Shown here: piece after piece, positions 26,583 through 35,714 of the stretch
Layout: each line of letters starts with the position of its first letter
Numbering within the stretch: position 1 is the first letter of the stretch
From: Paenibacillus sp. FSL A5-0031
GTDB taxonomy: Bacteria; Bacillota; Bacilli; Paenibacillales; Paenibacillaceae
Assembly (NCBI RefSeq): GCF_001956295.1
Contig: NZ_MRTD01000026.1
Location: forward strand, 1-64,000
Reading direction: 5' to 3'
DNA length: 64,000 bases
Made by a program: the position numbers and the translations under genes
Notes under the pieces: model-generated
Seen by the model: the letters and a program-made list of their open reading frames with translations, nothing else
Database searches by the model: none
Told to the model about the DNA's origin: nothing

Positions 26583-27653
26583 ATGTTACACAGTTCACGC
26601 AAATCGGCATGGCGCAAAGGCGCGCTGCTTATCGTGGCAGTCGTGCTGGTCTTGACGATGGCGGCATGCGGCGGCGCGAAGGAAACAGAAGTTGCAACCT
26701 ATAAAGGCGGCAATGTGACAGACAAGGAATTCAACAAGTATTTGGATGTATTTACGGTTATGCAGCCAGCGTATGCGCAAGTTATTGAAATTCCGCAATT
26801 TAAGGAGCAGCTGCTCCAGCAGTATATTTCCTACAAAATTTTAAGCAGCCAGGCTTCTAAGGAAGACGTTAAAAAGGCTGAAACAGAAGTAAAAGAACAA
26901 ATGAAGCAGTATAAGACAGCACTTTCCCAAGATGCGGAACTAAAAGCTGCTGTAGATGCTAAGAAATTGAAAGACAAAGATATGGAAAACTATTTGCTTA
27001 TGACTTCCAAGCTTGTAGCTCATATGAACGCTCAAGTAACTGAGGAAGAAATGAAAGCAGAATATGAAAAGAACGGTATTAACTATGCAACCGTTTCTGT
27101 TCGCCACATCTTGGTATCAACTAAAACAACGGATCCAACTACACAAGAAGAGAAAGAAATTCGCACGGATGCAGAAGCTTTGGCTCGCGCTAAAGAAGTG
27201 AAAGACAAGCTGGCAGCAGGCGGAGATTGGGCTGCCCTTGCCAAAGAATATTCCGACGATCCAGGCTCGAAGGACGCAGGCGGTCTATATGCGGACAAGA
27301 AGAATGGCCAATGGGTAGAAGAATTTAAACAAGCTGCTTATAAACAAGAAATTGGTGTTATCGGCGAGCCTGTGAAAACAGATTTTGGCTACCATGTTAT
27401 CCTTGTTGAGAAACGTGATACGCCAGCATTTGATAAATTAACTGATGCAGATAAAGAATCAGTAAAAGGTACAGTTGCTTCTGAGAAAATGAACAAATAC
27501 ATGACAGACGAGCTTCCTAAGCAAGAAATCGTCATTAAGCTTCCAAAAGCAAGTGATACTCCTGCCAGCGATGCTCCTGCTGGTGAAGAAACGCCAGCTA
27601 CGGATGCGCCAGCTACAGATGCTCCAGCTACAGAAGCACCTGCAACGAAATAA
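26583..27653 (+). CDS. prsA: PrsA-like lipoprotein foldase (parvulin-type peptidyl-prolyl isomerase)
   Basis: 356 residues. A signal peptide with lipobox TMAACGG (Cys about residue 29) anchors it outside the membrane. The SurA-like N-terminal region (about 35-165) is followed by a parvulin domain (about 172-282; VRHILVSTKTTD, KEYSDDPGSKDAGG, DFGYHVILVE). The C-terminal tail has short repeats of the type PATDA and PATEA (about 328-356), a flexible linker likely within the wall. Such foldases help exported proteins to fold. AAGGGG precedes the ATG. In B. subtilis spoVT follows mfd here. Confidence 0.88.
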   Translation: MLHSSRKSAWRKGALLIVAVVLVLTMAACGGAKETEVATYKGGNVTDKEFNKYLDVFTVMQPAYAQVIEIPQFKEQLLQQYISYKILSSQASKEDVKKAETEVKEQMKQYKTALSQDAELKAAVDAKKLKDKDMENYLLMTSKLVAHMNAQVTEEEMKAEYEKNGINYATVSVRHILVSTKTTDPTTQEEKEIRTDAEALARAKEVKDKLAAGGDWAALAKEYSDDPGSKDAGGLYADKKNGQWVEEFKQAAYKQEIGVIGEPVKTDFGYHVILVEKRDTPAFDKLTDADKESVKGTVASEKMNKYMTDELPKQEIVIKLPKASDTPASDAPAGEETPATDAPATDAPATEAPATK

Positions 27654-27671
27654 GTGCAAGACAAACATGTC

Positions 27672-27710
27672 AGACCCTTTAACCATTCACCGGTTAAGGG
27701 GTCTTTTTCT
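27672..27710 (+). terminator. prsA terminator
   Basis: AGACCCTTTAACC pairs with GGTTAAGGGGTCT (one slipped base) and is followed by TTTTTCT. Confidence 0.88.
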
Positions 27711-27738
27711 GAAACTATGCTGAGTAAGGATGGATTGT

Positions 27739-29313
27739 ATGCTGAACACAAATCAATATTTGCTGCGCGGAGCCAAAAGCATTTTATTGAAAAAGACGGA
27801 GATGTCTAACGAGATGCTTATTAGCACCCCTTCCTTATTTATGCTCGGAGAAGGTTACGGAGCCATGAAGATGGATGATGATGCGTATGAGCTAAGCTTC
27901 GGCTGCTTGTTGTTTGCGCATGCCGGGACGAGGGCATCGATTTCCAGCTCAGAGCACTCCGATCTGCATTTGTATATGATCCAATTCGACCAGTACGTTC
28001 AAATTCAGGATACACGCGACCAGCTAGTCTATCATCAGAGCTGCGAAGGCCTTCCCGATAATGGCTATATTGCTTCTAATCGAATAGGCATTTTATTAGG
28101 TTTATTTAAATCGTTAATCGAGGCTCATCAAGCGGAAGCGAGCAGCAATCCATTTGAAGCTCAAAAACTGCTTCTAGAGCTGTTGTATGAGGTATTGATT
28201 GCAGGCCATAAAACGCCTTATTACGATTATGCAACGCCCGTACAAAAAGCAGTGCAGTACATTAAAGAAAATTACAGTACGAAGCTGCAGCGTAATTTCT
28301 TGGCCCATTTAACCGGCTATCATCCGCATTACTTATCAAAGCAGTTCAATAAAGAGATGGGACAAAGCATATCGGACTTTATATTGCAGCTTCGTGTGGA
28401 CAAGGCTAAGGAGCTTCTCTCCATAACAAGCAGCCATATTAATGAGATTGCGGCAATTGTCGGCTACCAGGATGCATTATATTTTAGCCGGAAATTCAAG
28501 CAAGCTACCGGCATGCATCCATCTAATTTTCGCCAAAGGCCAAAGCGCATCGTGGCGTTTCAATTTATCGGCACTTTGCTTGCGCTAGGCATTACCCCTG
28601 TTGGTGTAGATGCTCGTTTAGCGTATCATTCACAGCAGCTGAGGAGCGAGCTCGAAGGCGTCATATCCTTTGAAGATTGGGACAGCCAGAAGGTGCGTAT
28701 GCTTCAGCCTGATATTATCGTTGCACCCGATTACCTTAGGCCAGAACAGCTTGGACAGCTGCGAACAATCGCGCCTGTGCTAGTCCAACCATGGGAAAAC
28801 ATCAATCCGATTGAGCGGCTGCGATTCATGGGTCATATTTTTGGGATACAGCATGAGGCAGAAAAATGGATCTTGCAGTTCTATCAAATGGCTGAGCAGT
28901 TGAAATACAGGTTGAGCAATGTATTTCATTCAAATGAGACAGCAGCTGTTTATGAAATTGCAGACGGTAATATTTATGTGCTAAGCAAGCAGGATCGTGG
29001 TGCATATGCGTTATATGATGTGCTGGGCTTCCAGCCGCCTGACGCTGTGAAGGAGCATGTGCTTGATGCGGGGAAAAGTAAAATCGTTACTCTCGACGAG
29101 CTTTCTTTATTTGCAGCCGATCATATGATTATTAGTATTTTTGAGGAGACGGGGATGGAGAAAACGAATCGATTGCTGGCAAGCGAAGCATGGCAGCAGC
29201 TTCCTGCTGTTAAGAGCGATTTGGTTTATCGTATCCCAGTCAATAAATGTTACTCCAACGATGGTGTATCCTTACAAAAGCTGACGTTCACACTAGCCCA
29301 ATTATTTTTATAA
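27739..29313 (+). CDS. AraC-family regulator fused to a siderophore-binding domain (Btr-like)
   Basis: About 524 residues. An N-terminal cupin-like sensor region (to about 160) is followed by an AraC double helix-turn-helix (about 170-265; NFLAHLTGYHPHYLSKQFNK, then IAAIVGYQDALYFSRKFKQATG), then a Fe-siderophore periplasmic-binding-like domain (about 275-524; KRIVAFQFIGTLLALGITPVG). This is the layout of B. subtilis Btr, which activates siderophore uptake genes upon binding the iron-siderophore. I use the ATG at 27739, eight bases after AAGGA; the ATG at 27730 overlaps that site. The likely target is the siderophore-binding lipoprotein gene just downstream. The ligand is unknown. Confidence 0.86.
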   Translation: MLNTNQYLLRGAKSILLKKTEMSNEMLISTPSLFMLGEGYGAMKMDDDAYELSFGCLLFAHAGTRASISSSEHSDLHLYMIQFDQYVQIQDTRDQLVYHQSCEGLPDNGYIASNRIGILLGLFKSLIEAHQAEASSNPFEAQKLLLELLYEVLIAGHKTPYYDYATPVQKAVQYIKENYSTKLQRNFLAHLTGYHPHYLSKQFNKEMGQSISDFILQLRVDKAKELLSITSSHINEIAAIVGYQDALYFSRKFKQATGMHPSNFRQRPKRIVAFQFIGTLLALGITPVGVDARLAYHSQQLRSELEGVISFEDWDSQKVRMLQPDIIVAPDYLRPEQLGQLRTIAPVLVQPWENINPIERLRFMGHIFGIQHEAEKWILQFYQMAEQLKYRLSNVFHSNETAAVYEIADGNIYVLSKQDRGAYALYDVLGFQPPDAVKEHVLDAGKSKIVTLDELSLFAADHMIISIFEETGMEKTNRLLASEAWQQLPAVKSDLVYRIPVNKCYSNDGVSLQKLTFTLAQLFL

Positions 29314-29331
29314 ACACGATATGAAGCTGAC

Positions 29332-29359
29332 AATAATCCATGTGACATGGTTATTTTTA
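29332..29359 (+). terminator. Terminator of the AraC/binding-protein fusion gene
   Basis: AATAATCCATG pairs with CATGGTTATT with one bulge, around a short TGA loop, and is followed by TTTTAT. Confidence 0.58.
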
Positions 29360-29399
29360 TCTATAGACGATGGATAAAGTGATCTGATATGCTTCTAAC

Positions 29400-29418
29400 G
29401 ATAATGATTCGCATTATC
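29400..29418 (+). promoter_or_regulatory. Fur-like operator
   Basis: GATAATGATTCGCATTATC matches the 19-bp Fur box GATAATGATAATCATTATC at 16 of 19 positions and has 7-bp inverted arms (GATAATG/CATTATC). It lies 43 bp before the siderophore-binding lipoprotein gene, predicting iron repression. A -35/-10 pair could not be fixed. Confidence 0.72.
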
Positions 29419-29460
29419 AAAAATGAAAGTTTATCGTTGAATGTACATAGGAGGTCCACC

Positions 29461-30468
29461 ATGTCAAAGAGAAAACCATATTTTATCCTTACTTTATTCC
29501 TTATGCTGTCTGTCCTCGTATCCGCCTGCGGCGGTGCGAATAACACAAATAGCAATGCAGCAACTAACGTACCCTCCGAAAGCGAAGCACCTGCAGCTAC
29601 AGAAGCGCCGGCAGCGGAATTCCGCGGCTTCGAGACAACGAAGGGGACGATTCAAATTCCGGTTAAGCCGCAGCGTATCGTTACCGACTATTATGGCGGT
29701 GAATTGCTTTCTGTAGGAGCAAACGTGCTTGGCGTAGAGCCATCTACCTTCGAAAACCCGTTCCTTACTGAGCAGCTTAAGGGAGCAGTTGATGTAGGGT
29801 CGCCGATTAACGTTGAAAAAGTGCTTGAGCTTAAGCCTGACTTAATCGTGGTTATGTATGAAGAAAGTTATGAGAGCTTATCTAAAATAGCACCAACATT
29901 ATATATTCCTTATGGAACAGCGTCCAATATTTACGAAAGCGTTAGATTGTTTGGAGACATCGTAGGTGAGAAAGAGAAAGCGGAGCAATTCATCACGGCA
30001 TATGATGAGAAGGCGAAAGCGGGCCGCGAGAAGCTGAAAGGTGTTGTCGATGAAAATACGACAGTCGGCATTTTTGAGCTTACAGATAAAGGCGAAATAT
30101 GGATGTTTGGCGAAAATTCGGGCAGATCGGGTCAAGCGGTATATAATGCACTGGGTCTAAAAATTCCTGAATCGATTAAAAAGCAAGTGGATGCCAACGA
30201 CGGCTTTTTCCAGCTGTCTAAAGAAGCACTTCCTGAGTATTCGGCAGATTATATGTTTATGACCGTCTATGACCCGGAGAAGAAGGGTGAGGCGATTAAG
30301 CAGCTGACAGACTTAGCGGTTTGGAAAAGCTTAGACGCCGTGAAAAACAATCAATATTTTGAAAACGATTTTAATACATTCTATCGTTATGATCCTATTG
30401 CTATAAGCGGACAAGTCGATCTTATTGTAGACATGCTTATTGCAAGAGCAGAAGAAAATAAAAAATAA
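29461..30468 (+). CDS. Iron-siderophore ABC transporter substrate-binding lipoprotein
   Basis: 335 residues from the ATG at 29461, which has AGGAGG seven bases upstream; the longer reading has no site. A signal peptide ends in the lipobox LVSACGG (Cys about residue 22). A Ser/Ala/Glu linker leads to a class III binding-protein fold (about 55-330; QRIVTDYYGGELLSVGANVL, ELKPDLIVVMYEES). It resembles FeuA/YxeB-type Fe(III)-siderophore receptors. No permease or ATPase genes lie nearby, so it must share a transporter encoded elsewhere. The Fur-like box and the Btr-like neighbour support iron control. Confidence 0.87.
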   Translation: MSKRKPYFILTLFLMLSVLVSACGGANNTNSNAATNVPSESEAPAATEAPAAEFRGFETTKGTIQIPVKPQRIVTDYYGGELLSVGANVLGVEPSTFENPFLTEQLKGAVDVGSPINVEKVLELKPDLIVVMYEESYESLSKIAPTLYIPYGTASNIYESVRLFGDIVGEKEKAEQFITAYDEKAKAGREKLKGVVDENTTVGIFELTDKGEIWMFGENSGRSGQAVYNALGLKIPESIKKQVDANDGFFQLSKEALPEYSADYMFMTVYDPEKKGEAIKQLTDLAVWKSLDAVKNNQYFENDFNTFYRYDPIAISGQVDLIVDMLIARAEENKK

Positions 30469-30488
30469 CATATGAATTTAAACAAGTT

Positions 30489-30526
30489 AACCCAACTTGA
30501 GGCATTTGCCTTAGGTTGGGTTTTTT
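30489..30526 (+). terminator. Terminator of the siderophore-binding lipoprotein gene
   Basis: AACCCAAC-TTGAGGC pairs with GCCTTAG-GTTGGGTT, loop ATTT, followed by a T-run. Strong intrinsic terminator. Confidence 0.9.
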
Positions 30527-30589
30527 ATGTGAATAAAAATGTCATACATTCAATCTTTCGTACATAAAAGAAGTGCACCGACAAACAAG

Positions 30590-30606
30590 TGTCAATATAC
30601 CTAACA
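30590..30606 (+). promoter_or_regulatory. GlnR/TnrA-type box, upstream site of urtA
   Basis: TGTCAATATACCTAACA fits TGTNA-N7-TNACA at every fixed position. Its centre lies 83 bp (about eight helical turns) upstream of a second such box. Confidence 0.62.
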
Positions 30607-30672
30607 TAAATATAAATAAAACACCCCTAAATGACCATTTTTAAGTGAAAATGTATCCCTTGAAAAAATTAG

Positions 30673-30689
30673 TGTTAACTATATTGACA
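30673..30689 (+). promoter_or_regulatory. GlnR/TnrA-type box overlapping the urtA -35
   Basis: TGTTAACTATATTGACA fits TGTNA-N7-TNACA fully. Its right half is the -35 hexamer of the urtA promoter, so binding there would block RNA polymerase. Confidence 0.66.
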
Positions 30690-30713
30690 TTAACTTAATT
30701 CCCAATCTATAAT
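30684..30713 (+). promoter_or_regulatory. Sigma-A promoter of urtABCDE
   Basis: TTGACA (30684-30689), an 18-bp spacer and TATAAT (30708-30713), consensus hexamers, about 80 bp before urtA. Confidence 0.72.
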
Positions 30714-30794
30714 AAAAGCACGAACAATGGAAGTTAATCCCATGTAAATGTTCGGAAATATAGAGACAAATATGAAGCGATGGGGAGTGGGAAG

Positions 30795-32069
30795 ATGAAA
30801 AAGAGAATGTTTTATTCATTTGGCCTTATGTTTGTAGCTTTAACGATCGTATTGACAGGTTGTGGCGCAAACAACAACAAACCAGCATCTACGAATGGGG
30901 AAACAGATAAACCTACGAATGCTGCCAATGCCGGATCGGGAGCAGATGGGGAAATAAAAGTGGGAATATTGCACTCACAGAGCGGCACCATGGCAATTAG
31001 CGAGGTATCGGTTATCGATGCTGAAATGATGGCTATCGATGAAATTAATGCAGCAGGCGGCGTTTTAGGTAAAAAGATTGTACCTGTACTTGAAGACGGC
31101 GCTTCGGATTGGCCCACCTTCGCTGAGAAGGCGCGCAAGCTTATTTCCGAAGATAAAGTGGCTACCGTATTTGGTGGATGGACATCCGCAAGCCGGAAAG
31201 CAATGAAGCCGGTATTCGAAGAGTTAAATGGCCTGCTGTGGTATCCGGTGCAATATGAAGGTCTTGAATCTTCTCCGAATATTTTTTATACAGGCGCTAC
31301 GACAAACCAACAAATCGTTCCATCTGTCTCGTGGCTGCTTGAAAACCGCGGCAAGAAATTTTACTTACTCGGATCGGACTATGTATTCCCTCGTACCGCA
31401 AACCTCGTAATTAAAGAACAGTTGAAGGCTGAAGGCGGCGAACTGGTTGGAGAAGAATACACGCCGTTAGGCCATACAGATTACAGCACGCTAATCAGCA
31501 AGATCAAAGAAGCTAAACCAGATGTCGTATACAACACGCTTAACGGTGACAGCAACGTTGCGTTCTTCAAGCAATTGAAGGATGCAGGCATTACAGCTAA
31601 AGATTTGACTACATTGTCAGTATCGGTTGCAGAAGAAGAGATCCGCGGTATTGGCGTCGATGTGCTGGAAGGCCATTTGGCGGCGTGGAACTATTATCAA
31701 ACAACGGATACGCCAGCTAACAAAACGTTCGTCGAAAACTACAAAAAGAAATACGGTGATGAGCGCGTAACGGCGGACCCTATCGAAGCCGGCTATACAG
31801 CGGTCTACTTATGGGCAAAGGCGGTCGAGAAAGCAGGCTCCACTGACGTAGATAAAGTAAAGGAAGCAGCCAAAGAGCTGGAGTGGGATGCTCCAGAAGG
31901 AAAAGTGAAAATCGACGGCGCTACTCAACATATTTACAAAACGGTTCGTATTGGCGAAGTGCAAGCGGACGGCCAATTCAAGGAGCTGTGGAACTCAGGT
32001 GAAGCGGTTAAGCCGGATCCGTATCTCAAAGGCTACGACTGGGCAGCAAGCATTCAACCAACGCAATAA
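30795..32069 (+). CDS. urtA: Urea ABC transporter substrate-binding lipoprotein UrtA
   Basis: About 424 residues from the ATG at 30795 (GGGGAGTGGG upstream). Lipobox VLTGCGA (Cys about 22). The receptor domain is closely UrtA-like: [73 protein letters not shown] (read in two halves). It captures urea (or short amides) outside the membrane for UrtBCDE. Promoter region with two GlnR/TnrA-type boxes. No urease genes follow in the window. Confidence 0.95.
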   Translation: MKKRMFYSFGLMFVALTIVLTGCGANNNKPASTNGETDKPTNAANAGSGADGEIKVGILHSQSGTMAISEVSVIDAEMMAIDEINAAGGVLGKKIVPVLEDGASDWPTFAEKARKLISEDKVATVFGGWTSASRKAMKPVFEELNGLLWYPVQYEGLESSPNIFYTGATTNQQIVPSVSWLLENRGKKFYLLGSDYVFPRTANLVIKEQLKAEGGELVGEEYTPLGHTDYSTLISKIKEAKPDVVYNTLNGDSNVAFFKQLKDAGITAKDLTTLSVSVAEEEIRGIGVDVLEGHLAAWNYYQTTDTPANKTFVENYKKKYGDERVTADPIEAGYTAVYLWAKAVEKAGSTDVDKVKEAAKELEWDAPEGKVKIDGATQHIYKTVRIGEVQADGQFKELWNSGEAVKPDPYLKGYDWAASIQPTQ

Positions 32070-32109
32070 TCCATAAGCAAACAATGGTCTAATACACAGC
32101 AATTAATGG

Positions 32110-32150
32110 GGGAGTATTCGATCGCTTCGAATGCTCCCTTCTGCTTTTTT
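32110..32150 (+). terminator. Attenuating stem-loop between urtA and urtB
   Basis: GGGAGTATTCGA (32110-32121) pairs with TCGAATGCTCCC (32127-32138), then TTCTGCTTTTTTTG. A partial terminator here would give more binding protein than permease, a common pattern in ABC operons. Confidence 0.65.
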
Positions 32151-32198
32151 TGTGACAGAGGAAGGCGACAGCCGTTTACGCTAGAGAGGAGCGGTCAT

Positions 32199-33104
32199 AT
32201 GGAAGTGTTTCTGCTGCAGCTATTTAATGGTTTAAGCATCAGCTCCATTTTATTGCTGGTTGCTTTGGGGCTTGCGATTACGTTTGGCTTGATGAAGGTC
32301 ATCAATATGGCGCATGGCGAGTTAATTATGATCGGTGCGTACTCCACGTATTTGACGCAAAATGTGTTTCATGATTATTTGCCGAAATCGATGTTTGATT
32401 GGTATTTTGTATTGGCCATTCCGGTCAGCTTTATCGTTGCATTTATCATTGGTCTCATTCTCGAAATGTCGCTGATTCGCTTTCTATATGGACGGCCGCT
32501 TGATAGCTTGCTCGCCACTTGGGGTGTGGGTCTCGTGCTGCAGCAGCTTGCAAGATCTATTTTTGGGGCGCCAAACGTTGCAGTCACAAGCCCAGCGTGG
32601 CTAAATGGCGGCTTAAAGATTATGGATGGAACATTGCTTCCTTACAAAAGGTTATTCATCATCGCACTCGTCATCGCTTGTTTAATTGCTATGTATTTCT
32701 ATATTTACCGCAGCCATGAAGGCAGAAGGATGCGGGCAGTGATGCAAAATCGCGATATGGCTGCATGCCTTGGCGTTTCGACAAGACGAGTGGATGCGAT
32801 GACCTTCGCTATCGGCTCGGGTATTGCCGGCATTGCCGGCTGTGCGCTAACGCTGCTTGGTCCTATCGGCCCGTCCCTTGGCACTTATTATATCGTTGAT
32901 GCCTTTATGGTCGTCGTGCTTGGCGGAGTCGGCAAGCTGGTTGGGACGGTGCTCGGGGCAACAGGGATTGGGATGTTTAATACGTTGTTTGAGTATTGGA
33001 CGAATGCTTCGCTTGGCAAGGTGCTAGTGTTTGTCTGTATAGTTGCTTTCCTCCAATGGAAGCCTATGGGACTCGTTGCCATGCGTTCGCGGTCGCTTGA
33101 CTAG
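32199..33104 (+). CDS. urtB: Urea ABC transporter permease UrtB
   Basis: About 301 residues from the ATG at 32199 (AGAGAGGAGCGG upstream); the longer reading starts inside the attenuator. Branched-chain amino-acid-type (LivH-like) permease with about eight membrane segments. Typical marks are [20 protein letters not shown] (about 24-43) and the EAA-type loop [17 protein letters not shown] (about 176-192). Forms the channel with UrtC. Confidence 0.93.
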   Translation: MEVFLLQLFNGLSISSILLLVALGLAITFGLMKVINMAHGELIMIGAYSTYLTQNVFHDYLPKSMFDWYFVLAIPVSFIVAFIIGLILEMSLIRFLYGRPLDSLLATWGVGLVLQQLARSIFGAPNVAVTSPAWLNGGLKIMDGTLLPYKRLFIIALVIACLIAMYFYIYRSHEGRRMRAVMQNRDMAACLGVSTRRVDAMTFAIGSGIAGIAGCALTLLGPIGPSLGTYYIVDAFMVVVLGGVGKLVGTVLGATGIGMFNTLFEYWTNASLGKVLVFVCIVAFLQWKPMGLVAMRSRSLD

Positions 33105-33126
33105 GGAAAAGAAAGGTGGAACGCTT

Positions 33127-34209
33127 ATGCGCTTGCAAAAGTTTACTCCTGCGCGGATTTGGATCTTAATTGGCTATGCGGCAGCGGCGGCAGCACTCTT
33201 CTCCGCTCCGCTATTTGTAAGTGATTTTCGGCTCAACTTGTTAGCGAAATTTCTAGCCTTTGCCATAGTAGCATTAGGGCTTGATCTGATATGGGGCTAC
33301 ACTGGCATTTTAAGTTTAGGGCATGGCATTTTCTTTGGATTAGGCGCCTACGCTATGGCGATGTATTTGAAGCTGGAGGCAAGCGGAGGAAGGCCGCCGG
33401 ATTTCATGGGCTGGAGCGGACTTAAGGAGCTTCCGCTTTTCTGGCAGCCATTCCAGAGCTTCTGGTTTGCGGTAGCGATGGGAATTGTCATACCTGCGCT
33501 GCTCGCGCTTGTGCTTGGTTACGTCACGTTCCGCAACCGAATTCGCGGCGTTTACTTCACAATCTTGACGCAAGCGCTCGTTATTATTACGACGACACTG
33601 CTCATTGGTCAGCAAGCTTTTACAGGCGGTACGAATGGGATAACAGGCTACTCTACCGTGCTTGGTTTCTCTATAGGTTCTCCTGAGACGAAGCGCGTGC
33701 TTTACTATATTACCGTCATTGCTCTCATTGCTATCTTCATCTTTTGCCGCTACGTCATCGGCAGCCGCTTCGGCAAGGTGCTTCGCGCGATTCGTGATGG
33801 CGAGAACCGGGTGCGGTTCATCGGCTACAATCCGGCAATTTATCAAATGGTCGTATTTACGATTTCGGCTGGCATTGCAGGTATAGCGGGCATGCTGTTT
33901 GTACTCCACGTCGGTATTATTTCACCGTCGATGCTCGGAATTGTGCCTTCGATTGAAATGGTTCTTTGGGTAGCCATTGGCGGACGTGGAACGCTGGTTG
34001 GAGCCGCACTAGGCGCTATCCTTATGAACTGGGCTAAAAGTGAGTTCAGTACCGCTTATCCGCAGGGCTGGTTATTCTTTATGGGTCTGCTGTTTGTGGT
34101 CGTGGTCGTATTTATGCCTAAAGGTGTTGCTGGCTTAGTTGGCCAATTGAAATTACGCAAAAAAGGGAGGGAGCCGAAGCATGAAGGAGTCCGCAATCCT
34201 GCTGTGTGA
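33127..34209 (+). CDS. urtC: Urea ABC transporter permease UrtC
   Basis: About 360 residues from the ATG at 33127 (AAAGGTGG upstream). LivM-like permease with about nine to ten membrane segments; [20 protein letters not shown] (about 45-64) and [17 protein letters not shown] (about 221-237) are family marks. Its 3' end overlaps the start of urtD by 29 bases, so the two are translationally linked. Confidence 0.93.
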   Translation: MRLQKFTPARIWILIGYAAAAAALFSAPLFVSDFRLNLLAKFLAFAIVALGLDLIWGYTGILSLGHGIFFGLGAYAMAMYLKLEASGGRPPDFMGWSGLKELPLFWQPFQSFWFAVAMGIVIPALLALVLGYVTFRNRIRGVYFTILTQALVIITTTLLIGQQAFTGGTNGITGYSTVLGFSIGSPETKRVLYYITVIALIAIFIFCRYVIGSRFGKVLRAIRDGENRVRFIGYNPAIYQMVVFTISAGIAGIAGMLFVLHVGIISPSMLGIVPSIEMVLWVAIGGRGTLVGAALGAILMNWAKSEFSTAYPQGWLFFMGLLFVVVVVFMPKGVAGLVGQLKLRKKGREPKHEGVRNPAV

Positions 34210-34954
34210 TGATGTAACTGTTGAGTTCGATGGCTTTAAAGCAGTCCAAGGCATGAACCTAAAGCTTGAGAAAGGGGAGCTTCGTTTCCTCATTGGGCCA
34301 AATGGAGCTGGCAAAACGACAATTCTGGATGTGATTTGCGGGAAAGTAAGGCCTACGGCGGGACGTGTCACATTCGGGAAGGTAGATATAACGAAAAAGA
34401 AAGAGCATCAAATTGCTGAGCTTGGCATCGGTCGTAAATTTCAAGCTCCTTCGATATTCCCTTCGATGACGGTTGCTGAGAATTTGGAAATCGCGATGCG
34501 TCAGAAGCGTACCGTGTTCGCGACGTTGTTTGCAAAGATGGTTGAGGATGAGCGGGCTAAAATTGACGGGCAGCTCGTTATGATTGGTTTGCAGAAAAAA
34601 TCGAACTGGCGGGCAGGCGGTCTGTCGCATGGAGAGAAGCAGTGGCTCGAAATTGGCATGATGCTGCTCCAGGAGCCGGAAATATTGCTGCTCGATGAGC
34701 CGGTGGCGGGGATGACCGATAAGGAGACGGATAAAACGGGCGAGCTTCTTCACCAGATAGCCCGTATGCGGTCGATTGTAGTCGTGGAGCATGATATGGA
34801 GTTTGTTCGTAATTTTGCGAGCAAGGTCACCGTCATGCATGAAGGGAAGCTGCTGAAGGAAGGCTCGATGGATGAAATTCAACGAGATGACCGCGTGGCG
34901 GAAGTGTACTTGGGGAAAAGGCGGGATGCCGATGTTAGCCGTTCAACAGCTTGA
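34181..34954 (+). CDS. urtD: Urea ABC transporter ATP-binding protein UrtD
   Basis: 257 residues. Walker [10 protein letters not shown] (about 38-46), Q-loop, signature LSHGEKQW (about 148-155; a common LivG/UrtD variant), Walker [13 protein letters not shown] (about 167-178) and switch His in [19 protein letters not shown] is upstream of the ATG. Overlaps both urtC and urtE. Confidence 0.95.
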   Translation: MKESAILLCDDVTVEFDGFKAVQGMNLKLEKGELRFLIGPNGAGKTTILDVICGKVRPTAGRVTFGKVDITKKKEHQIAELGIGRKFQAPSIFPSMTVAENLEIAMRQKRTVFATLFAKMVEDERAKIDGQLVMIGLQKKSNWRAGGLSHGEKQWLEIGMMLLQEPEILLLDEPVAGMTDKETDKTGELLHQIARMRSIVVVEHDMEFVRNFASKVTVMHEGKLLKEGSMDEIQRDDRVAEVYLGKRRDADVSRSTA

Positions 34955-35627
34955 GGCTGGTTATGGTGAGAGTATTATTTTGCGTGATGTGTCGCTGAAA
35001 GTGAAGCAAGGGCAGGTTGTATGTCTGCTCGGGCGGAATGGCGTAGGCAAAACAACGCTTATGAAAAGCATTATGGGGCTGCTGAAGGCGCGCGAGGGTT
35101 CTGTTTCTTATAATGGCTCGGATTTAACGAAGAAAGCGCCGGGACTGCGGGCTAAAAGTGGAATCGGCTATGTACCGCAAGGACGCGAAATATTTGCTCA
35201 GCTATCCGTTTATGAAAATTTGCTGCTTGGCCTTGAGGCTTCAAAGTCGAAAATATCTTCTATTCCAGAAGAGGCTATTGCAAAGTTTCCTGTGCTGCCG
35301 GCAATGTATACGCGCCGCGGCGGCGATCTTAGCGGCGGACAGCAGCAGCAGCTTGCCTTCGCGAGGGCGTTAGCTTCAAGGCCTCAAGTATTGCTGCTTG
35401 ATGAGCCTTGTGAGGGGATTCAGCCCTCCATTGTCGATGATATTAGGGATGTTATTCGCTCAATTAAAGCGGATGGCAAGACGGCTATTTTGCTGGTGGA
35501 GCAAAGCCTGGATTTCGTGAAGAGTGTAGGAGACTACTTCTACGTGCTGGAAAAAGGGGCGATTGCGTGGGAAGGCGGCTTGGAGTCGCTGGATGATGAG
35601 GTCATACGCAAATATTTGACGGTATAA
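34932..35627 (+). CDS. urtE: Urea ABC transporter ATP-binding protein UrtE
   Basis: About 231 residues. Walker A GRNGVGKTT (about 36-44), signature LSGGQQQQLAFARAL (about 133-147), Walker B LLLDEPCEGIQP (about 154-165), switch His replaced by VEQSLDFV as usual for LivF/UrtE. An ATG at 34926 is also possible; the coding part begins before the end of urtD. Last gene of the operon, followed by a terminator. Confidence 0.94.
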   Translation: MLAVQQLEAGYGESIILRDVSLKVKQGQVVCLLGRNGVGKTTLMKSIMGLLKAREGSVSYNGSDLTKKAPGLRAKSGIGYVPQGREIFAQLSVYENLLLGLEASKSKISSIPEEAIAKFPVLPAMYTRRGGDLSGGQQQQLAFARALASRPQVLLLDEPCEGIQPSIVDDIRDVIRSIKADGKTAILLVEQSLDFVKSVGDYFYVLEKGAIAWEGGLESLDDEVIRKYLTV

Positions 35628-35641
35628 AGCGAATGATGAGC

Positions 35642-35672
35642 AAAAAGCGCCTTTATGAGAGGCGCTTTTTTC
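35642..35672. terminator. Bidirectional terminator between urtE and the reverse-strand pair
   Basis: AAAAAGCGCC (35642-35651) pairs with GGCGCTTTTT (35661-35670), with T-runs in both directions. It serves urtE and probably the convergent phosphotransferase gene. Confidence 0.88.
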
Positions 35673-35714
35673 TTTGAGTTGTTAGAGCTGTTTTTGAGCT
35701 GTGATGATAGTGGT

